Translations under genes and position numbers: made by a program
The notes under the pieces: model-generated
What the model saw: only the letters and a program-made list of their open reading frames with translations
Database searches by the model: none
What the model was told of the DNA's origin: nothing
Source of the DNA: Gavia stellata
Lineage: Eukaryota; Chordata; Aves; Gaviiformes; Gaviidae
NCBI RefSeq assembly: GCF_030936135.1
Contig: NC_082610.1
Location: 19,664,428-19,728,427 of the forward strand
Length of the DNA: 64,000 nucleotides
Direction: 5' to 3'
Part shown: positions 50,901 to 60,200 of the stretch, piece after piece
Layout of the letters: each line of letters opens with the position of its first letter
Position numbering within the stretch: the stretch's first letter is position 1

Positions 50901-51270
50901 GAAATTAATCACAAAGTCAAGAGAGGGGCAAGCATGTTTTGTGCATCAGTACTTCAAGCCACTGAAAAATGTGCATTTAACCTTCATAGGATTGTAGGTT
51001 AACCTTCACTGATTTGTGTGTGCCATAGTTTGCTCCTTACAATTAAAAAGAGAAGGCTGAGAATGAATATGTACTTTTTCTGATAACCTGTTTGATTTTT
51101 TGCTAACTTGACAGACCTGGTCCAAATTCCCCTCTTCCCTGGGTACGAGCATGTGTTCAAGTACTGGATCCTGATTCAAAATGGAGGAATAAAATACTTC
51201 TAGGGCTGAATTTCTATGGCATGGACTATTCTGCTCTGGGAGCCTCTGGGGAGCCAATCCTTGGTAGCAG
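8831..51270 (+). CDS. CHID1: CHID1 (SI-CLP), chitinase-like lysosomal/secreted protein; nine coding exons, 3' end outside window
   Basis: Coding segments are 8831-8941, 10351-10500, 11342-11474, 12472-12516, 13871-13977, 15465-15526, 24800-24892, 48599-48700 and 51115-51270. Joined, they give 959 nt (319 codons plus 2 nt) without a stop, and every intron is GT-AG. The protein has an N-terminal signal peptide, a short linker and a GH18-type TIM barrel starting near residue 80. Recognisable CHID1 stretches are [33 protein letters not shown] and [11 protein letters not shown]. The family binds saccharides and the sorting/scavenger receptor stabilin-1 and is found in lysosomes and secretions; this is family knowledge, not seen here. 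The GH18 catalytic motif (DxxDxDxE) is degenerate, so hydrolase activity is unlikely. The human protein is about 393 residues from memory, so roughly 75 C-terminal residues are missing and presumably lie past 64000. Identification rests on recalled family sequence, not a search. Confidence 0.95.
8942..10350 (+). other. CHID1: CHID1 intron 2
   Basis: A 1.4-kb GT-AG intron. Open frames at 9114-9353, 9170-9607 and 9363-9623 overlap on opposite strands and match no family I know. Ends with the acceptor TTCTCCCCCCAG. Confidence 0.85.
10351..10500 (+). CDS. CHID1: CHID1 exon 3: linker and first barrel strand
   Basis: 150 nt, phase 0 at both ends, residues 38-87. Acceptor CTCCCCCCAG|ATG and donor CTCCC|GTAAGT. 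It contains [13 protein letters not shown], the cysteine at residue 68 (HRSYCSKK), and GDVLGYITP, the first beta-strand of the GH18 barrel. The intron interrupts the block GYITP/WNSHGYD. Confidence 0.93.
10501..11341 (+). other. CHID1: CHID1 intron 3
   Basis: An 841-bp GT-AG intron with a strong pyrimidine tract before the acceptor (TTTCTTTTGCAAG). Nothing else recognised. Confidence 0.85.
11342..11474 (+). CDS. CHID1: CHID1 exon 4: barrel segment WNSHGYD...LHDADK
   Basis: 133 nt, residues 88-131 plus one base. Contains [32 protein letters not shown] and AGLHDAD, all characteristic of CHID1. The donor AAAG|GTGTTA matches consensus poorly at +4 to +6. Reading through it would add about 22 residues before a stop at 11540-11542. 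The frame with exon 5 (AAA G|GC TGG, giving K-G-W) confirms that this donor is the one used. Confidence 0.92.
11475..12471 (+). other. CHID1: CHID1 intron 4
   Basis: A 997-bp intron with a weak donor (GTGTTA). It contains an A-rich run near 12112-12127. The minus-strand open frame 11356-11799 overlaps exon 4 and is a shadow. Confidence 0.85.
12472..12516 (+). CDS. CHID1: CHID1 exon 5: 45-nt exon
   Basis: Acceptor GTTTGACAG|GCTGG and donor AAATAG|GTGAGG. It adds [15 protein letters not shown] (residues 132-146). At 45 nt it is the smallest exon in the gene. Skipping it would keep the frame (phase 1 at both ends) and remove a helix-forming segment. Confidence 0.9.
12517..13870 (+). other. CHID1: CHID1 intron 5
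   Basis: A 1.35-kb GT-AG intron with an A15 run at 12861-12875. The acceptor (TTGCTTGATAG) has a modest pyrimidine tract. No other feature recognised. Confidence 0.85.
13871..13977 (+). CDS. CHID1: CHID1 exon 6: VPRILFDGW segment
   Basis: 107 nt, residues 147-182. Contains [14 protein letters not shown] and [15 protein letters not shown] sits where active GH18 chitinases have the SxGG motif of barrel strand 3, so this substrate-binding loop is altered, as in the rest of the CHID1 family. Donor CCAAG|GTAAAA; ends in phase 0. Confidence 0.93.
13978..15464 (+). other. CHID1: CHID1 intron 6
   Basis: A 1.5-kb GT-AG intron with a short CAAAA repeat near 14415-14430. Open frames at 14814-15230 have no recognisable product. 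Confidence 0.85.
15465..15526 (+). CDS. CHID1: CHID1 exon 7: degenerate GH18 active-site strand
   Basis: 62 nt, residues 183-202 plus 2 nt. It encodes [29 protein letters not shown] (186-194) aligns with the GH18 signature FDGxDxDWE: the first D-G is kept, but the later two acidic positions and the catalytic E read V, E and W. The acid/base glutamate is therefore absent at its usual place. Acceptor TTATTTAG|A; donor CAAAC|GTGAGT. Confidence 0.93.
15527..24799 (+). other. CHID1: CHID1 intron 7 (9.3 kb)
   Basis: Long A+T-rich intron with homopolymer T tracts (about 18540, 20775, 20943, 22507). I see no repeat family, coding exon or RNA gene. Open frames up to 131 codons (22451-22846) cross poly-T and look like chance. 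Confidence 0.8.
24800..24892 (+). CDS. CHID1: CHID1 exon 8: [17 protein letters not shown] segment
   Basis: 93 nt, residues 203-233 plus 2 nt. It is an amphipathic helix ([17 protein letters not shown]) followed by the hydrophobic strand [11 protein letters not shown]. Acceptor TATATTTCAG|G; donor GCAGG|GTGAGT. The split glycine codon GG|G joins exon 9. Confidence 0.92.
27283..27290. promoter_or_regulatory. Consensus CRE octamer TGACGTCA (intron 8)
   Basis: Perfect palindromic cAMP-response element in A+T-rich intron sequence, with a CpG retained in a CpG-poor region. Whether CREB/ATF binds is unknown; chance occurrence is plausible. Confidence 0.3.
28018..28041 (+). repeat. 8-bp tandem repeat, three copies
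   Basis: TGATATAC is repeated three times without mismatch. Confidence 0.95.
29655..29689 (+). repeat. 16-bp direct repeat pair
   Basis: TCTTGACCAGAATTTG occurs at 29655-29670 and again at 29674-29689, separated by 3 bases. It looks like a small local duplication. Confidence 0.9.
31686..31704. repeat. 9-bp inverted repeat with 1-base centre
   Basis: CCATCACCA and TGGTGATGG flank a single T. A nearly perfect palindrome of unknown role. Confidence 0.9.
32356..32377. repeat. 9-bp inverted repeat with 4-base loop
   Basis: GCCATGGTT and AACCATGGC are separated by GCGT, giving a short stable hairpin. It is not followed by a T run that would suggest a terminator. Confidence 0.9.
33480..33910 (+). 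mobile_element. Highly degraded CR1-family LINE fragment (sense)
   Basis: The order of motifs matches the end of a CR1/L3 reverse-transcriptase reading frame in sense orientation. There is a TCTGGGGTACTATATTTATA block, then TTTAGAGGAAAGCAAGAAAA, then CTTTGAGGAAAGTTTGAAGA (EERL-like) and GGAGACATAATAAGTCTTC (GDxI-like). Next come CAGGGGCTGTG and the tail segment AATTCTTGGGTTGAACACTA. Indels and stops are frequent and the edges are uncertain. It is in the same direction as CHID1. Confidence 0.6.
41833..41857 (+). repeat. A25 homopolymer
   Basis: Twenty-five consecutive A bases. The sequence upstream does not resemble a recognisable transcript or SINE, so I do not call a retrocopy tail. Confidence 0.9.
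41913..41920. promoter_or_regulatory. Second consensus CRE octamer TGACGTCA (intron 8)
   Basis: Perfect octamer in the context ACTGACGTCAGCA, close to another CpG (CCCGCAACGG). Function not shown. Confidence 0.3.
44373..45038 (-). mobile_element. 5'-truncated CR1 LINE (CR1-Y-like), antisense to CHID1
   Basis: The + strand reads ATGATCATCTAGTCCAACTG near the left end, typical of a CR1 3' UTR in reverse. On the minus strand, frames encode the end of the CR1 reverse transcriptase: [72 protein letters not shown] and [18 protein letters not shown]. The two parts lie in different frames, so at least one frameshift is present, and the 5' end is missing near 45038. It is much less diverged than the other CR1 copies here. 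It cannot move on its own. Confidence 0.9.
48599..48700 (+). CDS. CHID1: CHID1 exon 9: MTYDY barrel strand
   Basis: 102 nt, residues 234-267 plus 2 nt. Contains [15 protein letters not shown] and [17 protein letters not shown] (259-263) is the conserved GH18 strand-6 motif and is intact. Acceptor GTTTTAAAAG|G; donor CAACG|GTAAGA. Confidence 0.93.
48701..51114 (+). other. CHID1: CHID1 intron 9
   Basis: A 2.4-kb GT-AG intron with a 22-bp exact tandem duplication at 50426-50469. No other feature recognised. Confidence 0.85.
50426..50469 (+). repeat. 22-bp perfect tandem duplication
   Basis: The unit at 50426-50447 (beginning CCTTTTATCATG) is repeated exactly at 50448-50469. The lack of any mismatch suggests a recent slippage or end-joining duplication, or possibly an assembly artefact. 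Confidence 0.95.
51115..51270 (+). CDS. CHID1: CHID1 exon 10: PGPN...[11 protein letters not shown] segment
   Basis: 156 nt, residues 268-319 plus 2 nt. Contains [19 protein letters not shown], with Cys at residue 281, and [18 protein letters not shown], the seventh barrel strand. Acceptor TAACTTGACAG|A; donor AGCAG|GTAAGA. The final split codon (AG) should join an exon that encodes Arg and the C-terminal part, which is not in this window. Confidence 0.93.
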
Positions 51271-54200
51271 GTAAGACTTCTCTGGATAGTAAGTACTTGT
51301 GTATGATATATTCTCACAAAACTCAGAAATTCACAAGTGTTCTTGTTTAGAAATATGGATGCATTAGTAACATAGAAATGGCAAAAGTGATAAATCTGCA
51401 CGTGAAATAGTAGCTCACCAGTTAGAGTAAGACCTGTAACTTCTCTTCCGTGTACGAAAGTGCAGATAGATGGCACAGTTATCCTGTCAGAACTTCTATG
51501 GAAAAATGACTTGTGTAGTTTTCCCTCTTTCCTCTATCCATGTTTGTACATGCAGTTTGCCATCTTTGTGTTCAAATGTTCTGCAGTATTCTCTTATGCT
51601 CTGTATCATTTTGGGGGTTCATGCAGTTGACCTAAAGATTGTTTCTCTCAGCTCCTGAAGTTGTTACCCGTTACTTTGAAATTTGATATTGGTTTCAAAC
51701 AGCAATATGCCACCAAGTTTATTTTGAGTAGAGAAAGCTGCAATAAGCTCACCTGGAGACAAAAATCTGTAACAAGATAAAGGGAAGTATTCCAAAGCCA
51801 GACTGAAATTTTATATTGATTCTCAGAGGAAAATGGTTGGTTTAGTTTTCGGTAATAACCACCTATAATAACAGTGAGCTTTGTAGAAATACAGTCAGGG
51901 TATAATACATCAAGCCAGAAGAAAAAGCAAGAAAAATAGTGTGAATTTGGCAGGAAAATCAGTTTTTTTCAGAAGTTTGTTATTAATTTATAAAATACAG
52001 CCAAGCCAAGTCAAAACAAACCTGAAGCACAAGAGGTGAGTGTTCTCACTTCCACAGGTTACTAACTTCATTACACCAGGATATTTCAACATAGTAACAG
52101 ATTGCTTGTTAGGCACTGAAATACTATCTGAGGTGGATTGTGTAAGGTAAAGGCCTGAATTTTTTTTATGTCCATGCCTTCAGATACACAAATGCTTTCT
52201 CATTATTGCACTTGCCTCTGCTGTCTTCCTGCTTCACCTTGGCTGTTTGCAAGGGTATGATACTGTAGACACAGTTTTCTCCCAGTGCTGAATTGTGTCT
52301 GAATCTGGTTGAATAACAGAAAATGACTACAGGGTGGTGAAAATAAAGCCATTGTCTACAGTGAAAGGTATATAATGAGTATATCAGAATGGCTTCTGTA
52401 AAATTAGTTGTAGTGGTTAGGCAGGAAAAATACTCAATAGTCAAAGTGTTGTTGATTTACAAGCCTGATTATACAAGGTCAGCACAATTAATGTAGCTTC
52501 ACTGTAATATTTACAGTTCCTTTTGTGGGTAGGATTATAGCACTATCTAGCAGAATAAAAGGATTTTGCTTTTTTCTCAACTGCAACATTTGGAATGAAG
52601 TTTCCACTTGAAAACATACTGCACGCTAGGATGGCATCCACTTTTACTTTTCATAGATTCTTCTGCACTATATTATAGTATAATTCATGTTGCTTTTTAA
52701 TTAATCTCAAAAATATCCTAACTAAGAGTCATGTATGATTAATATAACTCTTACCGAAAGAGACTATGTTTACCTGTGTGTAGGGCACTGGCACACAGTA
52801 CAGGACAGCATGTTTTATACAGAGAATGGTCCTGTTGACATAGTCTTCATTGACAGACCATGATATTGTAATTTTTCAGATACCTACCAGAAGCAAGGTT
52901 CTGGACAAAGTCTTTAAGAGACTTTGAATTTGTACATAAAACACATTAATTTTCACTTTGCTGCCTTACCTATTAAAGGTCGGTCAATGGTTAAGTTTAT
53001 TTTTCCAGAAATACATTTTTGAACATGCACAGTTATGTGTTAGTATTTGCTGTGTACGTTGTGTAGTAATGTAATAGGTTCAAGATAAACCTGCTTCAAA
53101 ATAGGCCAAGCTTCTGACATATAGAAAACAGAAAAAAGGTTATTAGTGTAAAATAAGCTTTGTGCCACTTAATTGGTAACAGACTGTTTGTAAGAAGTCC
53201 TAGTTTCTAGCATCTGTGAGTCTTTGAAAACGATCTCTATCACATCCAATTGAATCCCAGAATGGGCACAGCTTGTTCAGAGATGCTCTTCCCCTCTCCC
53301 TCCAGAAAAGCTTCCCTCTTATTCCATTATTAATACTCCGGCTACATCAGGTTTTTTGGTTCTCTAATAAGACACATGGCTGAGGCTGATCCTATTCCTT
53401 CTCATTTTTGTATCTGCTTCATACTACATAAAAAGGCTGCTCAGAAGCTTTGTCCAGTGTAGAAGTGGATGGCTTGATTACTTATTTTTCTCACCTTGGC
53501 TCCTTAGTGAATTTGAGCTTCCAGTTTCTTGGTGACTGTAATCCAGTGTTAGTCATGACCTGTACAAAGTATTGAAGGTTTGAGTCATGGCACCTTCAAG
53601 GCACCCTCCCTATGTTGTAATGATAGTGATGTTAAGCTAAGGTACTGGTGTTAAAATTAATTCAAAATCTATTCGGTTAAGTGAAGAATGGTGGATATCA
53701 ACTTTTTTGTTGAAGGTTTCTCTTCAGGTTTTTGCATCTGAAATTTATTGCATGTACAGGTCTCCAGCATGCCAGTGCTCCTTGGCACACTGTAAGGTGC
53801 ACACTGTCTTGTTGAAGCATATTCATCAGAATCTGATCATTAATAAGAGAGCTGGAGAATTGTAAGCTTCAGTGGCAAACTGTATATTCTTAAGTTGTTT
53901 GATGTAAATGTAATATGCACATAAGTTGATTATTAGTATAGCTTATACATAGGATTACATGCAGAGTGCAGAAACCTTTGTTGATCTCATGTTTGTGTTT
54001 TTCTTTAGGATAGGAATTGTGTGATGGAAAGAGGCTCTGAACGTAGTTAGATTTCATTCACTGAATATTTTTGCAGTTCAGAAGTTCATAAAGTAACTTT
54101 CGATAGAATTCCTATTTGCATAAAATATCTGGCAGTGTTTTTTTAATTGCAGATTGTAATCTAAAGGTAGAAGTACTTGGTTACCATTTTGCTGAAAAGA

Positions 54201-57200
54201 TGTACAACCTTTCTATGTAACATCCTTTTTCCTTCATACACACCATAAAAAGTAATATGTATGTGTGTATGTGCTTGTGTACGTATATAAATGAAATGAA
54301 AACAATTTTTCTTTTACAGCGCAATGTAGTTTGTCTTTGGATGTTGTTACAGTAGAAACTAGAGCTTACATTTGCAGTAACAATGTGTTCGTCTTGCAGC
54401 TTTGTCACAAGTACCACTTGTTAATACAATGAGTCAATCTCAGAGATTATAGCACATTCTGGTGCTTTAATCAACCGAGTACCATCGTTGTTTAGCTGCA
54501 GGGAAGCTACATTTCTGTGTATATTTAGTTCTGACATAATTTGTATGAAATGCTAAGCCTGAAATAAAGGTGGTGTGCCTGTGATTCCCCAAATCACCTC
54601 TAGTGCTTCTGGCAATGTTTTCTGCCCTCTGGCTGTCAAGAATCAGGTGTCTGAACTGCTAAAATGCAGTCATTGAAACTTACCACTGTATTAAAATCCT
54701 GTCAAAACATAACCATCTGGTGCTGCTGACTTGCTGCTCTAATGATGAGTTTGTTCCAGTGTGTCCTCTATTGATACCGCAACCTGACAGTATTTCTTCC
54801 TCACCTCAAAAGTGTATGTCTTGGGTAAATAATTCTTCAGTATACCCTGAAGCTTAAGAAATTGTGTAGCCTTTCTGCAGAATCTTTACCTTTGAGTCCT
54901 TTTTGAGACCTGTAGTAGGTCAGCAAGCCTCTCAATCTCATGAGCTTCTTATTTCTGATGCACTTTTTTCACCTTCGGCTATCTGCTCTTCAGAATCTGT
55001 CTTAATCATTGGGACATTATGTTTCAGTTGCAGTAATACCCATTGTTTTCTTTTGCCCTCTCATGGGATGTTAGACAGCAGTGCACAGTGGTGTTTTCCA
55101 TCCCCTGCCATCTAAAATCTGTAGCCTTTATGACGTGGGCCAAAGGGGAACTGATAAATTTCATTGCTAGCTGTGAATTAAAAGCAATGTAAATCAAAGG
55201 CTACCATGTGGCAATGATGCCACTTACGTTTAATAAATCAGCCTTCTTTACTGAGCACATCCCTGCTAAGTTTAATGTGTTAAAGACATTTTGTCCTTTT
55301 TTTGTGTGTGTAGTGCTGAAAGAGGGAAGCTACATCTCTGATGTTCCACCTGGCTGTATATAACTTTTGAATACATTCTGCATCCAAGCTGCTTTTGTTC
55401 CAAACGTAGTGTTGAAAATAGATATGTGAATAACTCCATTGTTGCGAGACAATGCTGCGTGTGCTTACCTTTTATTTAAAGGAATCTGAATAGGAATTTT
55501 TATGTTAATTTTTAAACACTTAAGAAGATTGATAATAATAAATTGCCAGTTGAAGCAAGGGAGAAACTAATTTGACAATGCATTGTGCTATTCAGAGATG
55601 GAAAATAAGATGATTTGCAAGTGATGTGAGGATGTGGAGTTCTACTGAGAATTTTATTGTCTACCTGCCGTTCTGTAAATAGCAGGTAATAAAAAGTGGT
55701 ACTTAGAAACAGTTAGCGGTGAGCTTTTTCCCTGAATTACCATGGCAGTGTCTTTATTAGCAGCAATTTGAGAAGATTTGGGCCAACTGTGACTCATGAT
55801 TTTGTCTTACTGAAGGTAGCAAAAAACTTGTGCAAGGGGTGCTTTTACTCTTCGAACTTCAAGGCTTTTACAACATTTGTTTTCATGCTGTAATTCTCTT
55901 GGGATTTCCATTACTTCCTTGCTTACCAGGATTCTGTCTCCTGATTTAATTCTTTTTTCTCATAGTTTATGTAACATTGGGGAGATACTAATATTTCAAA
56001 TAAACCAATGGACCAATTAGATCTGTAGGATTGAACATCCTCTTGATCTGTCGTCCACCTCTCCGCTGCATTGGAGAAACTGTTTAAACTCTTTTCTTCT
56101 TAAATTGTACTGCTCGGTCAGATGGTAAAATCACAGCAGCGATAGGAGGAAATTACAATTGGGCCTGGAATCAGAAAGAAGTTATTTCTATATTACAAAT
56201 GTCTAAGTAATTCAGGAGTGTTTCAAGAAGTTTATTCTGTCAAATTCCCTCTGGGATGTTCTGTGTGGCTTCCATGGCATATCCCTTTAGGAATGGAAGG
56301 TGAGCGTGAGCTGTTAGCTGAAAGTAAGAGACTAGTTAGTTCGTATAAAGTAGATGGAACATTTTATGAAGTAAAATTATTATCGTATTTCAGCTTGTCC
56401 AGGTTGTAAATATGACATTAAATAAAAAAGCTGTTATAATTGAGTTTTACATAAAACACATGCCTTATTTCTTTTGAAATGAGGGAAAGGTGGCTTGTGT
56501 TTATTAGGCAAATGATTGGTTCTGAAGTTCAGTTGTACAATGGTGTATTGGCTGCGGGTGAGCGTGTATATCTCAGTGCATCTGTTTTAAAAAAAAAATG
56601 TAGTCAGTTGTGATGTACATTTTAAGCGGTGGGCATATTGCTGTGAAATGTGCTCTTCTCTGTCTCTCAGGATCTTTTGTAATAGTAAATTTGCTCCAGG
56701 CAATATTCAGGCAGTCAAATGTTGACAAAATAATAATGATATAGTTCTTTACTGCCTCACTGTTGTACTCTAACCGTTAGAAGATAGTGTGATGGAATTG
56801 GGAAAAATACTTCTGTGGTTTAAAACAAAGGGAAGACCCAGAAACCTTTACTGTAAGTTAAATTTACTTACGTTCATAGATTTGTATGTGGGTGTCTGCA
56901 CCCAGTGTAAAGTGAAAGAAACTCATTGCTTTGGAAGCCTTATTTGGGCTTGTGAGATCACTAGTGGTGGACCTAAAACCACTACTAGCCCTGACTCAAT
57001 CTCTTCAAATACATGGTGATTAACAAACAATGTAGAACAGGTAACGCTACGTGTGTATCCAGATTCCTCTGCTATCAATCCCTTAGCTCCCATTGCCCCA
57101 TCCTGTCTCATGCTCAGTGCTGAAAGGATAATGATTAATTTTTGCCTGGTGTTGACTGTCCCCCACAAGATACTCATTGTGTTCAGTTCCACCGCAAATC

Positions 57201-60200
57201 AATCGGGGATGAGTGTGCAAAGGGCCTCCTGAAAATGCTTAGTGTCTTTATACGAGTTAGCCTAGAGCTGGCTAAGTGCACTGTGCTGACTTGTTGGATC
57301 GTGTGCATTATGGATTCCTCTGGGAAGCTTCCGATTCTGAAGGCATGAAGTCCTCCTCTTTTTGAGCCAAAAGATAGCAGCCTGGATGAAGTTTATCAGT
57401 CACTCTGGGACCTAGCCACCACTGACAGGGATGCATGAACTGAAGTGTTGGCTCCAGGCAGCTGGATATTTTTCTCTTAATTCTAACCTGGGAGAGTTTT
57501 TTGACCTTTTCCTGAGAAAAATACATCCTGGGGTTTTGGCTTGTTTCTTTGTTTGTGGTTTTGTTTTGTGTTCCTGCCCCCCTACCCCCTGACTGTTTTA
57601 TGTCTAAGTTACTTTCCCCATTGGTTTTGATGAGGTGGACCACTTTTTTGTTGATTAGTGTGTCTGATGATTGAAAAATTGGGCTGGCTTGAAAAATAAT
57701 GGAGTACATGTTTCTGAATGCAGATACTGTAAGACAGGGCTTGTTTATCTTGCAACTCAAATAGAGCCTGACTCTGATTTTCTATTCTCTTTACTAGAAA
57801 ATTGACAGTAATGAGATCATTTGTATTTTGTTGAAGGAGGGGCGTTGTTTGATGTGTAGTGTGTGCTTGGTTTTTTTAACAGACAGGCTTTTCTTTGAAG
57901 TCTTAAAAGAAAGCAGCTTGGAGTTTTTCTAATCTTAAACTGATTTTGCAATTCTCATTACCTAATTTCAACATTAGTCTGTTCACTGTAGTGAATTGCC
58001 ATGATTGTTGGGGAAGCAGTCAGAATTGAAACCAAAATAAAACTTTTTATAGGCCTGTTGAAACTAATCTGAATGTCATCAGTATAGATTTAAAAGCTGG
58101 AATCAACTTTCTTGATACTTAAATATAATTTCAGTTGCTTGAATTTACAGGAAGACAATTATACACTCCTTCATTTGCTGAAGAGCACCACTGTCAAAGC
58201 TTTATTTAGCAAGGTCTGAAACTGTGGGTAAATCCTGATAAAGCACAGTTCTTTACTTTTTTTTCTGATCTACTAAAGTCATGTCTTCATTACTTGGCTA
58301 TGTGTATGCCATCAAGCAGGCTGGTGCACCCAGAGCTGTGCACTCAGTGCTTACACAGTGAGTTTTTGGGGCTTTTTTACTGTGGAATGACTCTAGTCTG
58401 GTCCTATGGACTGAAACTCATTAGCAGTTAGAGTGGCTTTTCTGCTGTTGTTCCATCCAAAAAAAAAAAAGGCATCCATTTCATGCACTGAAACTGCTCT
58501 GTTATGCAGACTGAAGTATAGTGTTAGTTTTTCTTGTAAAAGCTCAACCCTGATGTGAACTAGAAGTCTGATGTAGTCAGAATCATACAATCTAAATGCC
58601 TCCTTTCATTTTGTCACAGTGCTTTTAAACAGAACAATTAAAAAAAAAAAAGGTAAAGTTACAAACATACTGGGTACTTTTTGCATAAGGCAGTAGAAAA
58701 ACTTCTGTAAAAATATTTTACCATTTCTCAAGGCTGTTTTTTGTGCACAGCTGTTTCAGAGGGCAAGAATAAATGTGCATACTAGAGAAAAGTAGCAATC
58801 GCAGCAACAAAGTCTGCAGAGTGATGTAATTCCTGATGGAAGGACTTGATAACCATGTCAAGAGCCAGCGTGGAAATATGTAAGACTTAGGAATAGGCTT
58901 GAAGCCTTGAAGTAAGACTTACAGAAAGTAGTAATGGAGCGTATAGCCACACAGTCTTTGAAGTAATAGAAGTGCAAGTATGTTCCACAACATTAACAGC
59001 TTTTGATTTGTGCAAACAACTTGTTTACACTTGGAGTTATACAGCAGGTGATTGAATAAGGTTTCTGCTGATAACGTTCCGTAGCAGTAGAAGGTCCAAT
59101 AAATTTTTTTCTTTACATTTTTATGAGATATTTCAGTATATTATTAACACCAGGAAGTGGAGGGACCTGGGGTTTTCCCCCCCCTAAATTAGTTCATGCC
59201 TATTTTAGGAAAATGGATCTAGAAATGCTGAGCAATAAATTTTAGCTAAAATAGTTTTTGGATTTTGGGCTCTAAAAATAGGAGAGTTGCGTTTCAGCAT
59301 GTTACTGGAACATAGGGTTGTTCATGGCTAAAATGGAAATCAAGGCAGACTCTGATACTTAATCTACTTTTAGGAAAAAATACAGTATTATGAACATTAT
59401 TACAAATAATTTATTTGGAAACTCAATGACATTTACAAGATTATGCCCAAAAAATATATACATATCCTAAATAGTTACCTCTGTCTGACAGTTTTATGCA
59501 TGTCATTTCCATGTTTAAATCAAAATGTTGGTTTTGTTACCCTATTTTAGAAAGAAACTGCCTTTGAAAAAACTAAAATTCTTTCCATATACCACATCTT
59601 TATAAACTTTTTGCAAATAGCTTCTGCCTTTTGTTATTTACCTGCCCTTAAGGTTGCGGAGGGGAAAGAAAATTCCTCTAGAATGGTATTTCATATAAAG
59701 TTCAAGGCAGCTGCGTTGCCAGGCTTAGAGCAGGTACGTGCACTTTCCTGTTTGTGAGTGAGGACATTGATCGGGCGAGAGGGTTAAAATGGAGTCTGTA
59801 AGTTCTGTGACCCAGTTTCTGTAAGATTGGGGACAGTCCTGCCAACCTCAGATACAGGGTGGGGGTGTAGATGGCAGGCGGTGCTTGCAACTTGAATATA
59901 AAATTATCTACTACAATGGGTAAAACACAGAGGAGGTCATCTTATCATTAGCGTTTCCTTCTATTTACCAAAATTTAGAGAAAACACTGTTTTGCAAGAT
60001 CAGTTTTTTCCTGTTTGAGTGAAAGCAAAATTTCCCTGAATCCTGGGCATTGAGTCCCAGTAAATTATTTTATTAAGGTGTTTCCAGCTGAGGAGTAGTT
60101 GTGGGTTAGAGGTCTGTGCTTAATATGCTGATCACTTGGAGCCATAAACCTGGAAAGGTAAAAGTCAATGAAGCTGTCACTTTCCATATTCTTGCACTGC

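Noticed and set aside
57880..57920. Acceptor-like TTTTTTTAACAG before a sequence reading LFFEVLK
   Set aside because: Slight resemblance to the CHID1 FFEYKK block, but flanking residues and frame do not fit.
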